NCBI GenBank assembly: GCA_021464415.1 | Contig: CM038467.1 | Location: forward strand, 34,937,226 to 35,001,225 | DNA length: 64,000 nucleotides | Direction of reading: 5' to 3' | Origin: Lonicera japonica | Lineage: Eukaryota > Streptophyta > Magnoliopsida > Dipsacales > Caprifoliaceae | Shown: piece by piece, positions 32,937-44,315 of the stretch | How positions within the stretch are numbered: the first letter of the stretch is position 1 | Layout: the number at the start of each line of letters is the position of its first letter | Notes under the pieces: generated by a model | What the model was told of the DNA's origin: nothing | Seen by the model: only the letters and a program-made list of their open reading frames with translations | Databases searched by the model: none | Program-made: the position numbers and the translations under genes

Positions 32937-32958
32937 GTTTTTTGCGCCGTTGCCGGGG
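32937..32958 (+). other. Primer binding site (tRNA-Asp type) of the Athila-like element
   Basis: TTTTTTGCGCCGTTGCCGGGGA starts two bases after the 5' LTR. It corresponds to the TGGCGCCGTTGCCGGGGA site known to pair with plant tRNA-Asp; the first G of TGGCGCC is missing or changed here. Confidence 0.75.
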
Positions 32959-33100
32959 ATACGGCGAAAGACAGATTACGAGTTTTGTACAAAAATCCGC
33001 TTTGTAAGTATTTCTTCTCCCTTTGTGAATAAGTTTTTCTTGCTTATTATTTCCTTCTTTTATAGGTGGCAATTTTCTTTAAGATCACCTTCCCGGGCTT

Positions 33101-35251
33101 ATGCTCGAGGAGTTGTACATTGATCTTCGTATAAGTCCACCAAGAGGCCAACCACCTCCAAGGCATCCTTCTCCTTCACCCACTCCATCCGAGATGGATA
33201 ACGAAGACATTAAGTCAAATGCCAGAGAGAAAAATGATCACAATCGTCCGGTCCGCACAATGCGAGATTACCTTCAACCTCTTCGAGGCACTTCAAACTC
33301 TTGCATTGTCATTCCCGCGGGACAAGCCGGAACATTTAATCTCAAACCGGGCATGTTGCAACATATACCATCATTTCATGGTATGGATTCTGAAAACCCT
33401 TACTTGCATTTAAAAGATTTTGAAGAAGTTTGCTCTACTTTTAGAGAAGCTAACACAAATGAGGAAGTAATGAGGTTAAAACTTTTTCCATTCTCTTTAA
33501 AGGACAAAGGCAAAATATGGCTCAATTCTCTACGTCCCAATTCCATTCGAACTTGGCAAGAATTGCAAACCGAATTTTTAAAGAAATTCTTTCCCATTCA
33601 TCGAACCAATGCTTTGAGAAGACAAATTTCAAATTTTTCTCCCAAAGAAAATGAGAGCTTTTACAAGTGTTGGGAAAGATACAAAGAACTTTTGAATTCT
33701 TTCCCCCATCATGGACATGAGACATGGAGTATTGTGAGCTATTTTTACGAATCACTCACTCCCGCCATGCGCACGTTTGTGGAAACGATGTGTAATGGAA
33801 ATTTTTTAAGCAAAAGTCCGGAGGAAGCTTTGTTGTACTTTGATGAAATAGCTGAAGGTGCTCAAAATTGGAACACCTACACGGATGAGGTTAAGGGTAA
33901 AGTTTCCGAGAGAGGGGGTCTGTACCAATTGTTAAAAGGTGATAACATTGAGTTAAAATTTATTCAATTGTCAAAGAAAGTCGAAGCCATGGAGTCTAAT
34001 AAAATGAGAGAAGGTAGTGTAGGTACTAGCACCGTTTGTGTTATTTGTGAGAAGGTGGGACATTCCACGGAGGAATGTCACACAATTCCGGCCTTCAAAG
34101 AGGTCCTTCAAAGTCCCTCACAAGTCAATGCTATGAACTCATACCCTAGGCCACACAATGATCCATTTTCTCAAAGGTACAATGAAGGGTGGAGAAATCA
34201 TCCTAACTTTAGTTGGGGGGGAAACCAAAATGCTCATCAAAATTCGAATGCAAATTTAAATTCCTACCAACAAAGACCACCTCCACCCCAAAACAACTCT
34301 TTTGGCCAAACTAACCCAAACCCAAATTCAAATTTGGAGTCTCTTTTGCGGCAATTTATAGATAAGACCAATAGAGAGGTTAGTGATTTGAAAACCCAAA
34401 TGTCCAAACTCACAACCGCTTGGTCCACTCAAGAAAAAGGAAAATTTCCATCTCAACCCTTAGCTAACCCAAGAGGCCAAGCTTTAGTGATCAATGAGGG
34501 TGAGTTGAGTGGGAATGTCGAAGAATTGAAATCAATCACCATCCTTAGGAGTGGGAAAGAAATTGACAAAACTATAGTTCCTAAGGCCAAAAAGCCAGTG
34601 GACATAGCCGAGTCAAGTCAAGTTGAAGAGATCACTCAAGGAGAGAGAATAAGGGAAGAAGAGAGAGTTGGAAAAGAGGATTTGGAGAAAATTAAGAATA
34701 GTGTTAAAATCCCTTTTCCGGAGAGGTTATCTCAACCTTTCAAGGAGACTCGAAATGCCGAAATTCTTGATGTGTTCAAACAAGTGAAAATTAACATTCC
34801 ATTGCTTGATGCGGTAAAACAAATTCCTTCTTATGCAAAATTTTTAAAAGATTTGTGCACCACTAAGAGGCGATTTAATGTTAAAAAGAAGGCATTTATG
34901 GCGGAACAAGTGAGTTCAATAATGCAAGGCACTCGAATTCCAAAATTCAAAGATCCCGGTTGCCCCACCATTTCTTGTTTGATTGGCAACTTTAGAATCA
35001 AAAACGCATTGCTTGATTTGGGGGCGAGTGTTAATGTTTTGCCATTTTCGGTCTACCAACAATTGGGTTTAGGAGAGTTGAAACCCACGAAAGTCACGAT
35101 CCAATTGGCGGGTCGATCGGTCAAGATTCGAAGGGGAATTGTAGAGGATGTGTTAGTGCAAATTGATAAATTCTATTTTCCCGTGGATTTCATAGTTCTT
35201 GACATGCAACCGGTATCCAATCCCGGAAATGAGATTCCCGTAATTTTGTGA
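33101..35251 (+). pseudogene. Athila-like gag and protease, ends at a premature TGA
   Basis: 716-residue open frame. Residues about 120-275 are a retrotransposon gag domain (LKLFPFSLKDKGKIWLNSL, WQELQTEFLKKFFP, YFYESLTPAMRTFVETMCNG). A CCHC zinc knuckle CVICEKVGHSTEEC lies near residue 312. An Asn/Gln/Pro-rich linker follows. The aspartic protease at about residue 620-705 has LLDLGASVNVLP; DLGAS in place of D(S/T)GA is usual in the Athila clade. The TGA at 35249-35251 falls inside the conserved protease tail (VIL-stop-IPFLATSNAI), and the same frame stays open beyond it, so it is a nonsense mutation and not a natural end. The true start may lie slightly upstream. Confidence 0.88.
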
Positions 35252-38200
35252 ATACCCTTTCTTGCAACATCAAATGCTATCATCAATTGCAAGAATGAGA
35301 TTGTAAAATTGGCCTTCGGAAATATGACTCTTGAGCTCAACGTGTTTTCAATAAGTAACAAACAAGATGATTTTGATGATGAAATTGAACATGTAAACAT
35401 GATAGAGTCATTAGTACAAGACCATTTTTCTTTCACTTATGAATCGGAATCATTGGAAGATTTGCTAACCACTTCCAATGATCCCAAGGAATGTGTGCAT
35501 GTGTTTTCTTTGGATGATAGGAACAAGGAAGAACTCTTGAAGAATGAAGAAAATGCACAAGTAGAACCGCCAAAGCTTGAAGGAAAGATGGAGCTCAAGC
35601 CTCTTCCTAGCAATTTAAAGTACGCTTTCCTAGGTGCTTTTGAAACTTACCCCGTAGTAATTTCTTCCGAACTCTCAAATGATCAAGAAGAACGGTTGGT
35701 AAGTATGCTAAGTAAGTATCGAAAAGCTTTTGGATGGAAGTTGGCCGACCTCCAAGGAATTAGTCCATTGATTTGCACTCACAAAATTCACTTGGAGGAA
35801 GGTGCAAAGCCATCAAGACAATTTCAACGCCGTTTAAATCCTCACATCCAAGAAGTAGTAAGAACCGAGGTGTTGAAATTGCTTGATGCCAAGATCATCT
35901 ATCCAATTTCGGATGGCAAATGGGTGAGTCTGACCCAAGTTGTACCTAAAAAATCCGGGCTTACGGTAGTAAAGAATGAAAATGATGAGTTGATACCCCA
36001 AAGAGTCACCACCGGGTGGTGAATGTGCATAGACTACCGTAAGTTAAATGAAGTCACTAGAAAGGACCATTTTCCTCTTCCATTTTTAGATCAAACACTT
36101 GAAAGAGTGGCGGGTCATGAGTTCTATTCTTTTCTAGATGGATTTTCGGGGTATAACCAAATCGAAATTGATCTTGAGGACCAAGAAAAAACAACCTTCA
36201 CATGTCCGTTTGGTACTTTTGCTTATCGAAAAATGCCTTTTGGTTTGTGCAATGCAGCGGCCACTTTTCAAAGATGTATGTTGAGCATTTTTAGTGATAT
36301 GGTAGAGAAAACTCTAGAAGTTTTTATGGACAATTTTACCGTTTACGGTAAGTCGTTCGATAATTGTTTGCTCAATGTTGAACATGTGCTAGCAAGGTGT
36401 ATCGAGAAGCAACTCGTCCTCAATTGGGAGAAATGCCACTTCATGGTGACAAAGGGCATTGTATTGGGCCATGTTGTATCGGACAAAGGCATTGAAGTAG
36501 ACAAGGCAAAAATCGAGCTCATCTCAAAGCTCCCCACCCCCAAGTCAATCAAGGATGTTCGTTCATTCTTGGGGCATGCCGAATTCTACCGAAGGTTCAT
36601 TCAAAATTTTAGCACCATTGCTAAACCCATGTGCAAGTTACTCTTGAAGGATGCCCCATTTGAATGGACCAAGGAATGTGAAGAAGCCTTTGTAAAACTC
36701 AAACACATGCTCACTACCGCACCCATCATGCAAACCCCCGATTAGAGTTTGCCATTTGAACTCATGTGCGACGCAAGTGATTATGCCGTTGGGGCGGTCC
36801 TCGGTCAAAGAAAAGACAAAAAGCCTGGAGTCATTTACTATGTGAGCCGAACTCTCAATGAGGCTCAAATGAACTATACCACCACCGAGAAAGAACTCTT
36901 GGCTATTGTCTTTGCCCTCGACAAATTTCGGTCCTACCTCATTGGGTCACTTATTGTCATTTTCACCGATTATGCGGCCCTCAAGTATCTTTTCACAAAG
37001 AAAGATGCAAAGCCAAGGCTTCTAAGATGGATTCTTCTCCTACAAGAATTCAATATTTTCATAAAGGATAAGAAGGGTGTCGAAAATGTGGTGGCGGATC
37101 ATTTATCTCGCCTTTCATTCACCTACCACATTGAAGAGAGTGCTATTAAAGACTCTTTTCCGGATGAGCAACTATTCACAATCTCTTCTTCACCATGGTA
37201 TGCCGATATCGTGAATTATCTTGTCACTGGAAAGTTGCCAAGCCATTGGAATGCCCAAGATCGAAGAAAATTCTTGTCCGAGGTCAACCGTTTCTATTGG
37301 GATGACCCGTATTTGTTCAAGTATGGGGCGGATCAAATCATTCTCCGATGTATTCCCACTGACGAGTTCGAAAGAGTTCTAAGATTTTGCCATAATGAAG
37401 CTTGTGGTGGACATTTCTCGGCCAAGAAGACGGCCGCCAAGATCTTACAATGTGGCCTTTATTGGTCAACAATGTTTAAGGATGCTCACGCCTTTTGCAA
37501 AGCTTGCCCGAGATGCCAAATGCTTGGAGGAATCACAAGAAAAAGCATGATGCCTCTCAACCCGATCCTCGTGGTTGAAATCTTCGATTGTTGGGGCATT
37601 GACTTCATGGGACCGTTCCCATCTTCTTTTGGTAATCTCTATATCCTTCTTACGGTTGATTATGTTTCCAAATGCGTGGAGGCCTTAGCTTGCAAAACAA
37701 ATGATCACAAAGTTGTGATCCGATTTTTAAAAGATAATATTCTTGCAAGATTTGGCACCCCAAAGGCAATAATAAGTGATGGAGGCTCACATTTTTGCAA
37801 CAAACCTTTTGAATTATTAATACAAAATTATGGTGTAAACTATAAGGTGTCCCTTGCTTATCATCCTCAAACAAATGGGCAAGCGGAGCTTGCAAACCGA
37901 GAGATAAAACAAATCTTAGAAAAAACAGTAAATCCGAATCGCAAAGATTGGTCATTGCGACTAAACGATGCTCTTTGGGCATACCGAACCTCTTTCAAAA
38001 CAACTCTCGGGATGTCGCCATATCGCATTGTGTATGGCAAGCCTTGTCACTTGCCCGTTGAATTAGAACATAAATCATTTTCGGCGATAAAATTGGTGAA
38101 TAGTGGTTTCGAGGAATCCGGTAAAAATCGGATGTTGCAAATAGAAGAATTGGAGGAGTTGAGGAGGGACGCGTATCAAAATTCAAAATTAAGCAAGGAA

Positions 38201-38482
38201 AGGGCGAAAAAATTTCATGATAAATCGATTTTAAGAAAATATTTCAAACTTGGTCAAAAAGTCCTTGTTTATGATACGCGTCTCCACCTTTTTCCCGGAA
38301 AATTAAAGTCTCGTTGGACCGGCCCCTATATTGTCAAGCATGTATTTCCATTTGAGGCCTTGACAGTGGTTGATCCAAAAACGGGTTTCGAATTCAAAGT
38401 TAACGGGCAAAGATTGAAATCGTTTTTGGAAATTCCAACGCTAGAGGAGTCCACCCCTCTAAGCGACCCGACCTACGCCTAA
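35252..38482 (+). pseudogene. Athila-like reverse transcriptase, RNase H and integrase with two in-frame stops
   Basis: Continues gag-pol in the same frame. The reverse transcriptase has WVSLTQVVPKKSG, MCIDYRKLNEVTRKDHFPLP, FGLCNAAATFQRCM and the catalytic box FMDNFTVYG, where the second Asp is Asn. RNase H has [24 protein letters not shown] and TDYAALKYL. Integrase has an HHCC zinc domain (HNEACGGH...CKACPRC), DDE residues in [17 protein letters not shown] and [12 protein letters not shown], and a C-terminal tail with [15 protein letters not shown], ending at TAA after PLSDPTYA. Stops interrupt at 36020-36022 (TGA, before MCIDYRK) and 36743-36745 (TAG, between APIMQTPD and SLPFELMCD). The integrase looks intact. 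Confidence 0.9.
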
Positions 38483-39311
38483 TAAGCATAGGTCATGTTT
38501 GTATATAATTTTTGTTTATTTTCTGGAGTTTTAGGAGCATCGTCACACTTCGGGAAAGTTCAGGGACCATTTTGTAAAAACTGCAAACTTGAGGGAACAA
38601 GGGAGAGTGGACCAAAACGCAAAACAGAAAAGTTTAAAAAAAATTTGGAGTCCACTGGTGCATGGCTGATCGATCAGAGGTGATAATTTTCTTGCAAAAA
38701 AAATAAATTTTTTTTTTTTTGGTCCAAAAAGCTCAATTCTCTCCCACTTCGAGCTCCATCTTCCCCCAACCTCCATTACACCTCTCTTCTCCTCCTCAAA
38801 CACCAAAATACCTCCACCAAACACTCCATTAAAGATCATTCATCTATTCAATCCTTCAAATCTTCCATCAATCTCTCCTTTTTCACCCATAAATCATCAA
38901 ACCCATCACTTTCTCTCACTAAAAATTTCAAACATTCCACCCCACCTCCATTTTCGAAATCCTCACCAAAAATTCAGATTTGTGCCTTCTATTCTACCCA
39001 TTTATAACCTTCACTCTCATCCATTAATTTCCACCCAAATCTTGAATTTTGACCCCATGGATCCCCAATTTCAAAACCCACTTGTCCCAAGCTCCAATGG
39101 TATCATCCTCCACCAACTCAAGTCCAATAAGAAGCATGGTCACTCCTCCTAACTTTGAAAACTCCAGTTTTTTATTTTATTTATTTTTATTTTATTATTT
39201 TATTTTTATTTTTATTTTTTGCTTTATATTCTTTTTGGGTTATTGGATTTTCTAAACATAACTACTTGTGATGGCTTAAGTGTTAATTTTTCATGTTATG
39301 TTGGACTAATG
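38483..39311 (+). other. Post-pol spacer of the Athila-like element
   Basis: No env-like frame. CTGATCGATCAG at 38666-38677 repeats the palindrome of the LTR. A T/A-rich block (about 39166-39230) follows. Confidence 0.5.
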
Positions 39312-40677
39312 TGATGCGCCAAAGAATTAGTATAATATATTATGTTAATTTATAATTTGAAGAGCATATATTATCACTAATATTAGTATTTTTAATACTT
39401 TTCAGGTGTTAGTAAAAGATTTGAAGAAGATAGAAAAAATAGAGAAATTAAAGTTTGTGAAGACACCTAAAAGTGCTCAATACTCTCAGAGGCATATCTT
39501 TCTACTCGGAATTCCAAATAATGCAATTCTTGAGCCTAAATTGAAAAGAATTTCGAGAGCTACAACTTTCCAGTTCAGCACTTTTTCAAATTTAGCCATC
39601 TCAGAGTCCGAAATTACGACACAAATGCAGCTGTCAAAAAGGACGAAAATTCAATTGTATTTAAATTAACGGGCCCAAGCAAGGAAAGCCCAGCACCAAG
39701 TTTAATTAATGAGCCACTGCCCTTTAAAGAAGTAAAGCCCAAAAACCTATTATCTAAGTCTAAACCTAATCCTAATTAGAAAGGGAGGCAGCAACAACAA
39801 ATAAATTGGAGCCCCTCTAGCAGCAGCAACAATAGCCGTAGTAGTGCCTGCCGAGCACTATTCATCTTTTCTTTTCTTTATTTTTCTTTTCTTTTGTTTT
39901 TGCTTTGAAGACTAGAAGATTGAAGATTTAATTTTATATTTTAATGTCAAGTAAGTTTTCTTTCAATCTTATTTATTATTTAATTTTTATTATGTTAGCG
40001 TAAATTTGTGCTAGGGTTAGGATGAGTATATTTAATTGATTCCATTGCACGAATTCATGCCAGTTGACTCTACCAATTTAATGCTTTAATGTTAAATAAA
40101 ATTTTTCCTATTGGATGCCCGTTTTAATTGATAAAAATAAAGTTGGATTCTCATTATTTTTTGTTGGATTCACCTTATGATTTGTTAAGAGCGGATATAT
40201 GGTGTGTTTTGATGGATATAGTGAGTGTTTTGATTTTATACATTAGTTTGGCTGTGGAAGAATTACAATTGGATTTTATTAATTAATTAGACTTCATTGA
40301 TTTTATTTTCCGCATCTAATAGAGTCGAGAGACCAAATTAGTGCGAGATAAGAGTAGAGTTTATGTGCATGAATACTAAGGAATATGATATTAAATATAT
40401 GACTCCAAAACCCTAGTCAATTAATTCATTAATTTTATTATCTTGCTTATTAGTATTTAATTTAGTTCTATTAATTTAATTTACTTGCTCTCTTTTATTT
40501 TATTTTATTTTATTAGTTTGATTCTCATCAATTATTCTGGGCTAGATTAGGGATTAATAAAATATTAACAAGATAAAATTTAAACATACTGTTTGAGTCT
40601 CTGTGGGATCGACCTCGCTTATACGCTATATTATAAACTGATTCATGCGCTTGCGAGTATTAAAATTTATCACAACA
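39312..40677 (+). mobile_element. Candidate LTR fragment of another Ty3-gypsy element nested in the Athila element
   Basis: TTTTTGGCGCCGTTGCCGGGGA at 40680-40701 is a textbook tRNA-Asp primer site, yet it lies in the 3' part of the Athila element. The preceding 1.37 kb starts TGATGCGCCAAAGAATTAG and ends TTTATCACAACA, as an LTR would. No partner LTR or target duplication is visible, so this is a truncated insertion or recombination product. The exact left end is uncertain. Confidence 0.5.
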
Positions 40678-40679
40678 AG

Positions 40680-40701
40680 TTTTTGGCGCCGTTGCCGGGG
40701 A
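40680..40701 (+). other. Second tRNA-Asp-type primer binding site
   Basis: TTTTTGGCGCCGTTGCCGGGGA, a better match to the plant tRNA-Asp 3' end than the Athila element's own site. Confidence 0.7.
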
Positions 40702-41983
40702 CTCTAATCTAATCTTGTTAATTTAGTAATTAAATTCCTGCTAACCCGTATTTCTTAGATTTTTGTATATATTGTAGCTTTGAAATTGATCCTAGCTTCT
40801 TTTTGGAGAAATTGGAAAGCAATTTTCCAAGAATTCACCCATTTTTTTTCGTCGTCTTCAAAAGCATTGAGGACAATGCCAACTTTAAGTTGGGGGGTGA
40901 GCACTTTCAAATCTCAAATTTTCAAGCATGCTTTCTTTCATGTTAATTTTCTCCATGCTAGGATCGATTTCACCATCTTATCGAAGTTTGAAAAATGATG
41001 ATCAATTTTTTTAGAATTGTCTATGAATTGATGGTTTTTGGCATGAAATTCTTGATTTGGATAGGTAGTTGAGTGATAATCTCTATGGCATTGCTTCATT
41101 TAGATTCTTGAGCCTTGTAGTTTCCTATGAATATGCATAATGTTGTGGCTTGATTTAGTCTTTGGTATCACATAGAGTGATTTTCATCTTGTGTAGAGAG
41201 AAGTAATGTTCAAATGCAATAAAAGCTCTTTCGAAAAGATCCTCCTTAGAGGGGACACATGCATGGCACTAAAAAAAAATTTGAAAACTTGAATGACTTT
41301 TAAACTTAATATTGACTTTAAGCTTCACTTGACTAAATTCATAAGTCATTTTGTCTAATATTAAGGATAGACAAAGGTTACCATGTGGAAAAAGGGTGAA
41401 TAGCTTCCTTTGTGCAATTAAAAGAAAAAAAGAAGCTATGAATGCAAAATCACAAAGTGAGACCGCTGCCCTCCATAGAGATGCAAACCACCTTGAGCTA
41501 ATTTAGCAAAAAGTCCAAGTAAAAGATAAAGAAAAGTGCTTGAAATTGACAAAGTTCTTGAGCTTTTGTTTTTGAAAGATTTCTCTCTTCCACTATTGAT
41601 GAATAGAACTATTTGTGATTAAGAATGATTGTGTCATAGATCCATATGCTTAGTGTGTTCAAATGGGAATGTGGAGCTAGTTTCTAAAGGAGATTGTAAG
41701 CAATGGAGATCGTTATTCAAATGCCAACATTCCAAAAATTGTAATAGTAATGCCAAACACTTGAATCAATTCATGGAAATGCTTCAATTCTACTACTTAG
41801 AGTTCAAACTTCGGATGTTTGTGGGTATCATCACTGCAAACCCTCACGAGACACAACTCGTCTTCTAGGGGAACTTAGGAGTTCAAAGGCTTAATGCATG
41901 TGCTAAATGCATTTTCGGATATTATATATAGCTATTTTTATTTTGCTTGCTAAGGGACTAGCAAGAGTTTACTTGGGGGGTGT
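40702..41983 (+). other. 3' non-coding region and polypurine tract of the Athila-like element
   Basis: Contains ATTGAGGACAATGCC followed by TTTAAGTTGGGGGGTG (about 40870-40900), a block recalled from the 3' part of Athila/Tat elements. The true polypurine tract, ACTTGGGGGGTGT, abuts the 3' LTR at 41984. No convincing coding is seen; 41629-41868 is an unremarkable open frame. Confidence 0.55.
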
Positions 41984-43923
41984 TGATAAACGCATAATTT
42001 TGTAGTCGATAACGCCATTTTGATTGTTACTATCGCGTTTATCTTAGCCTAGTTTAATTAAATTAACCCACTTTTGCACATACACTAAAAATATCAAGAA
42101 TGCTTTAACATGGCTCAAAGTAGCCTTTTCTAGTGTCTTGATTGTGCCCATAGATTTTGGAAGCAAAGTTGGAGAGCTTTGGGAAGCGTACAAGAGAGAT
42201 AGAAGCCAAAAGAGAAGAAAAAAAAGTCTCTCGAAGTGTCCTCTGATCAATTAAAGGAGCCTCTGATTGATCAGAGGCCACCTTTTAGTGCAAAACTTGC
42301 CCTCTGATCGATCAGAGGGTGCTCTGATCGATCAGAGCCCACCTTTTTAAGCCAAATCTCTCCTCTGATCGATCAAAGGAGCTTCTGATCGATCAGAGAC
42401 CTCCCAGAATGCACAGCACAGCCCCCAAAAGCAGCTTTTCTCCCCTTTTGATGCATTGAAACTCACCATAAAGGCTGGACTTTCTATTTCTAGAGAGGAT
42501 CGGGTGCTTTTCCTGTGGATCTTTAGAGAAGTGTTCTAGAATACCCATTTTTGGGCATTGCTCTCCCATTATTTAATTGCTTTTTGTCCCTCATGTAAAA
42601 TAGGTAATTTTCTAGATCTAGATTCAAGGAATATAAGTATTATTTTCCTGCACTTTCTCATCATCTATCACTTGTAAGAAATCTAGTTAGAGAAACTCTT
42701 GAGAGAAATGGAAATCCTTTTAATGGTTTTTGTTCATACAACTATCATGGAGTAGTTTCATTGCTAAGGCTAGAAGATGAAGTTTGCATTGCATTAATTA
42801 TGTAAGTTTGTTTCTCATTCCATTGTTAGTATTGTTAAATACTTCTTGAATCCTTCATCTTCTCCATTCAATCAACCATTCATAAGCTAGTAAGATAATC
42901 CTCATAAGGTGATTTGACTTTGTATGCCTTGTATACATAGATCTCAAGCATTAATGAGGAGATGATGCACTTGTGTATTTCTTATTAGCCTATGTCCATT
43001 CCTTCTATGATTAAGATACTTTACATTGCCAAGCATGTTTAGTCTTTGAATATTCATAGAAATACCATAAATTTGAGATTCCAATCCTTGAATGCTTTAA
43101 TGATATGTTGAGTGCTTTCTACACTTTATGTGATTTTGAGACTCAATATTTTCTTAGTTAGAGTGTTGCCAAGGAGGATCTCTTAAGTTTATGCCATAAT
43201 CAACTACACTAATCACCTTAAGGATTCAATTTGTATTTATCAAATGTGTTTAAACCGGATGATTCAATCTCCACCTAGACCTCCCAATCTTAGACAAATG
43301 AAATGTTATGATTTATTGAGCTAAACTTTTTAGTTGGCCATTTTCATAATCAAGTCAATTGCCTAGGGGAAACTAACAATGAATTCTCAATGCCTAGTTT
43401 AATTTTATGCCTTTTCTTTTGGTGTATCTCAAGTTTGCATCTTTGTTGGACATTATATGGGAATGGGTTGCACTTGCTTCACACCATTTGTTACAAGATA
43501 AAAATGAGAGATACATTTGTGTTGAGTTTTACTTACACCCTTTCTTTATATGGCATTTATATGGGAATGGGTTGCTCTTGCTTCACACCCTTTTGCTTAG
43601 AAAAGTGTAAGGTACTCAACACTTAGGAATTGCATTGAGAATTTTGAATGAGATTTATTTTACATAACATTGCGAAGCAAATGAATTCTATAACGCCTTA
43701 GCCTTTTCTTATCAATTGATATATCACTTTAATTTTTATTGTAAGACTTAAAATCAACAACTAAAATCAACCAATCAAATTCTCTTGAACAAAGCCTTGG
43801 ACTCGTAATCACCACATCGTCTTTCCGACTATCCTTGTGGTTCGACACTTGGACTTACCAAGTATTATAACATGACGACCTACACTTGGGTTCCTAAGCG
43901 CGGAAGTATTTTCGGGCGCGTCA
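41984..43923 (+). repeat. 3' LTR of the Athila-like element
   Basis: Differs from the 5' LTR at six positions only, near 43014, 43487, 43722, 43742, 43795 and 43872: four transitions and two transversions, no indels. The palindrome array recurs at 42241-42398. Confidence 0.95.
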
Positions 43924-43928
43924 AACTC

Positions 43929-44315
43929 CCTACTCACATATAGTACTTCTGGAAGTTTAGGGTAAAAATCACACTCGTAAGAACCATGCATGAATAGTGA
44001 TGTGCATGAAAACAAGAGTTTTTGAAAGATTTAATTGCAAATATCTTATCTTAGAGGTATATTTAAAAAATGCCATTTTTATTGGAAAATATATTTCTTC
44101 ACAATCAATTTAACAGGAAGGGAAAATCTTAAACATATGTCTATGTCAATGAATGGACTCTATTGCGCTTCTAGGTCAGGTCAACAACAAAATTCAGCTG
44201 CCACGTCAAGGGGCAAGTAGGGAAAGCAGTAAAAGCATGTATATCAACATATTCAAAAACAAAAAGTCCACATATAAGAGCCTAGTTCTCTTGTGATCCC
44301 CAGCCGAGTCGCCAC
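43929..44315 (-). other. Leader and primer binding site of the Ogre-like element
   Basis: On the minus strand the 5' LTR ends ...GATTCTCACA at 44316, followed by G and TGGCGACTCGGCTGGGGATC (about 44295-44314). This is the tRNA-Arg-type primer site seen in Ogre elements. The remainder is non-coding leader, cut by the Athila insertion. Confidence 0.75.

Larger units (their letters stand above)
30996..43923 (+). mobile_element. Athila-like Ty3-gypsy retrotransposon, very recent insertion
   Basis: LTRs at 30996-32935 and 41984-43923 (1,940 bp each, no indels). They differ at six positions by my base-by-base comparison. The exact target duplication is AACTC (30991-30995 and 43924-43928). The primer site TGCGCCGTTGCCGGGGA (tRNA-Asp type) follows the 5' LTR, and CTTGGGGGGTGT precedes the 3' LTR. 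The single-frame gag-pol at 33101-38482 has three stops. The 3.5 kb between pol and the 3' LTR has no env-like frame and includes a foreign LTR fragment. DLGASVN protease, an FMDNF reverse transcriptase and the tRNA-Asp site point to the Athila/Tat clade. Confidence 0.95.
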
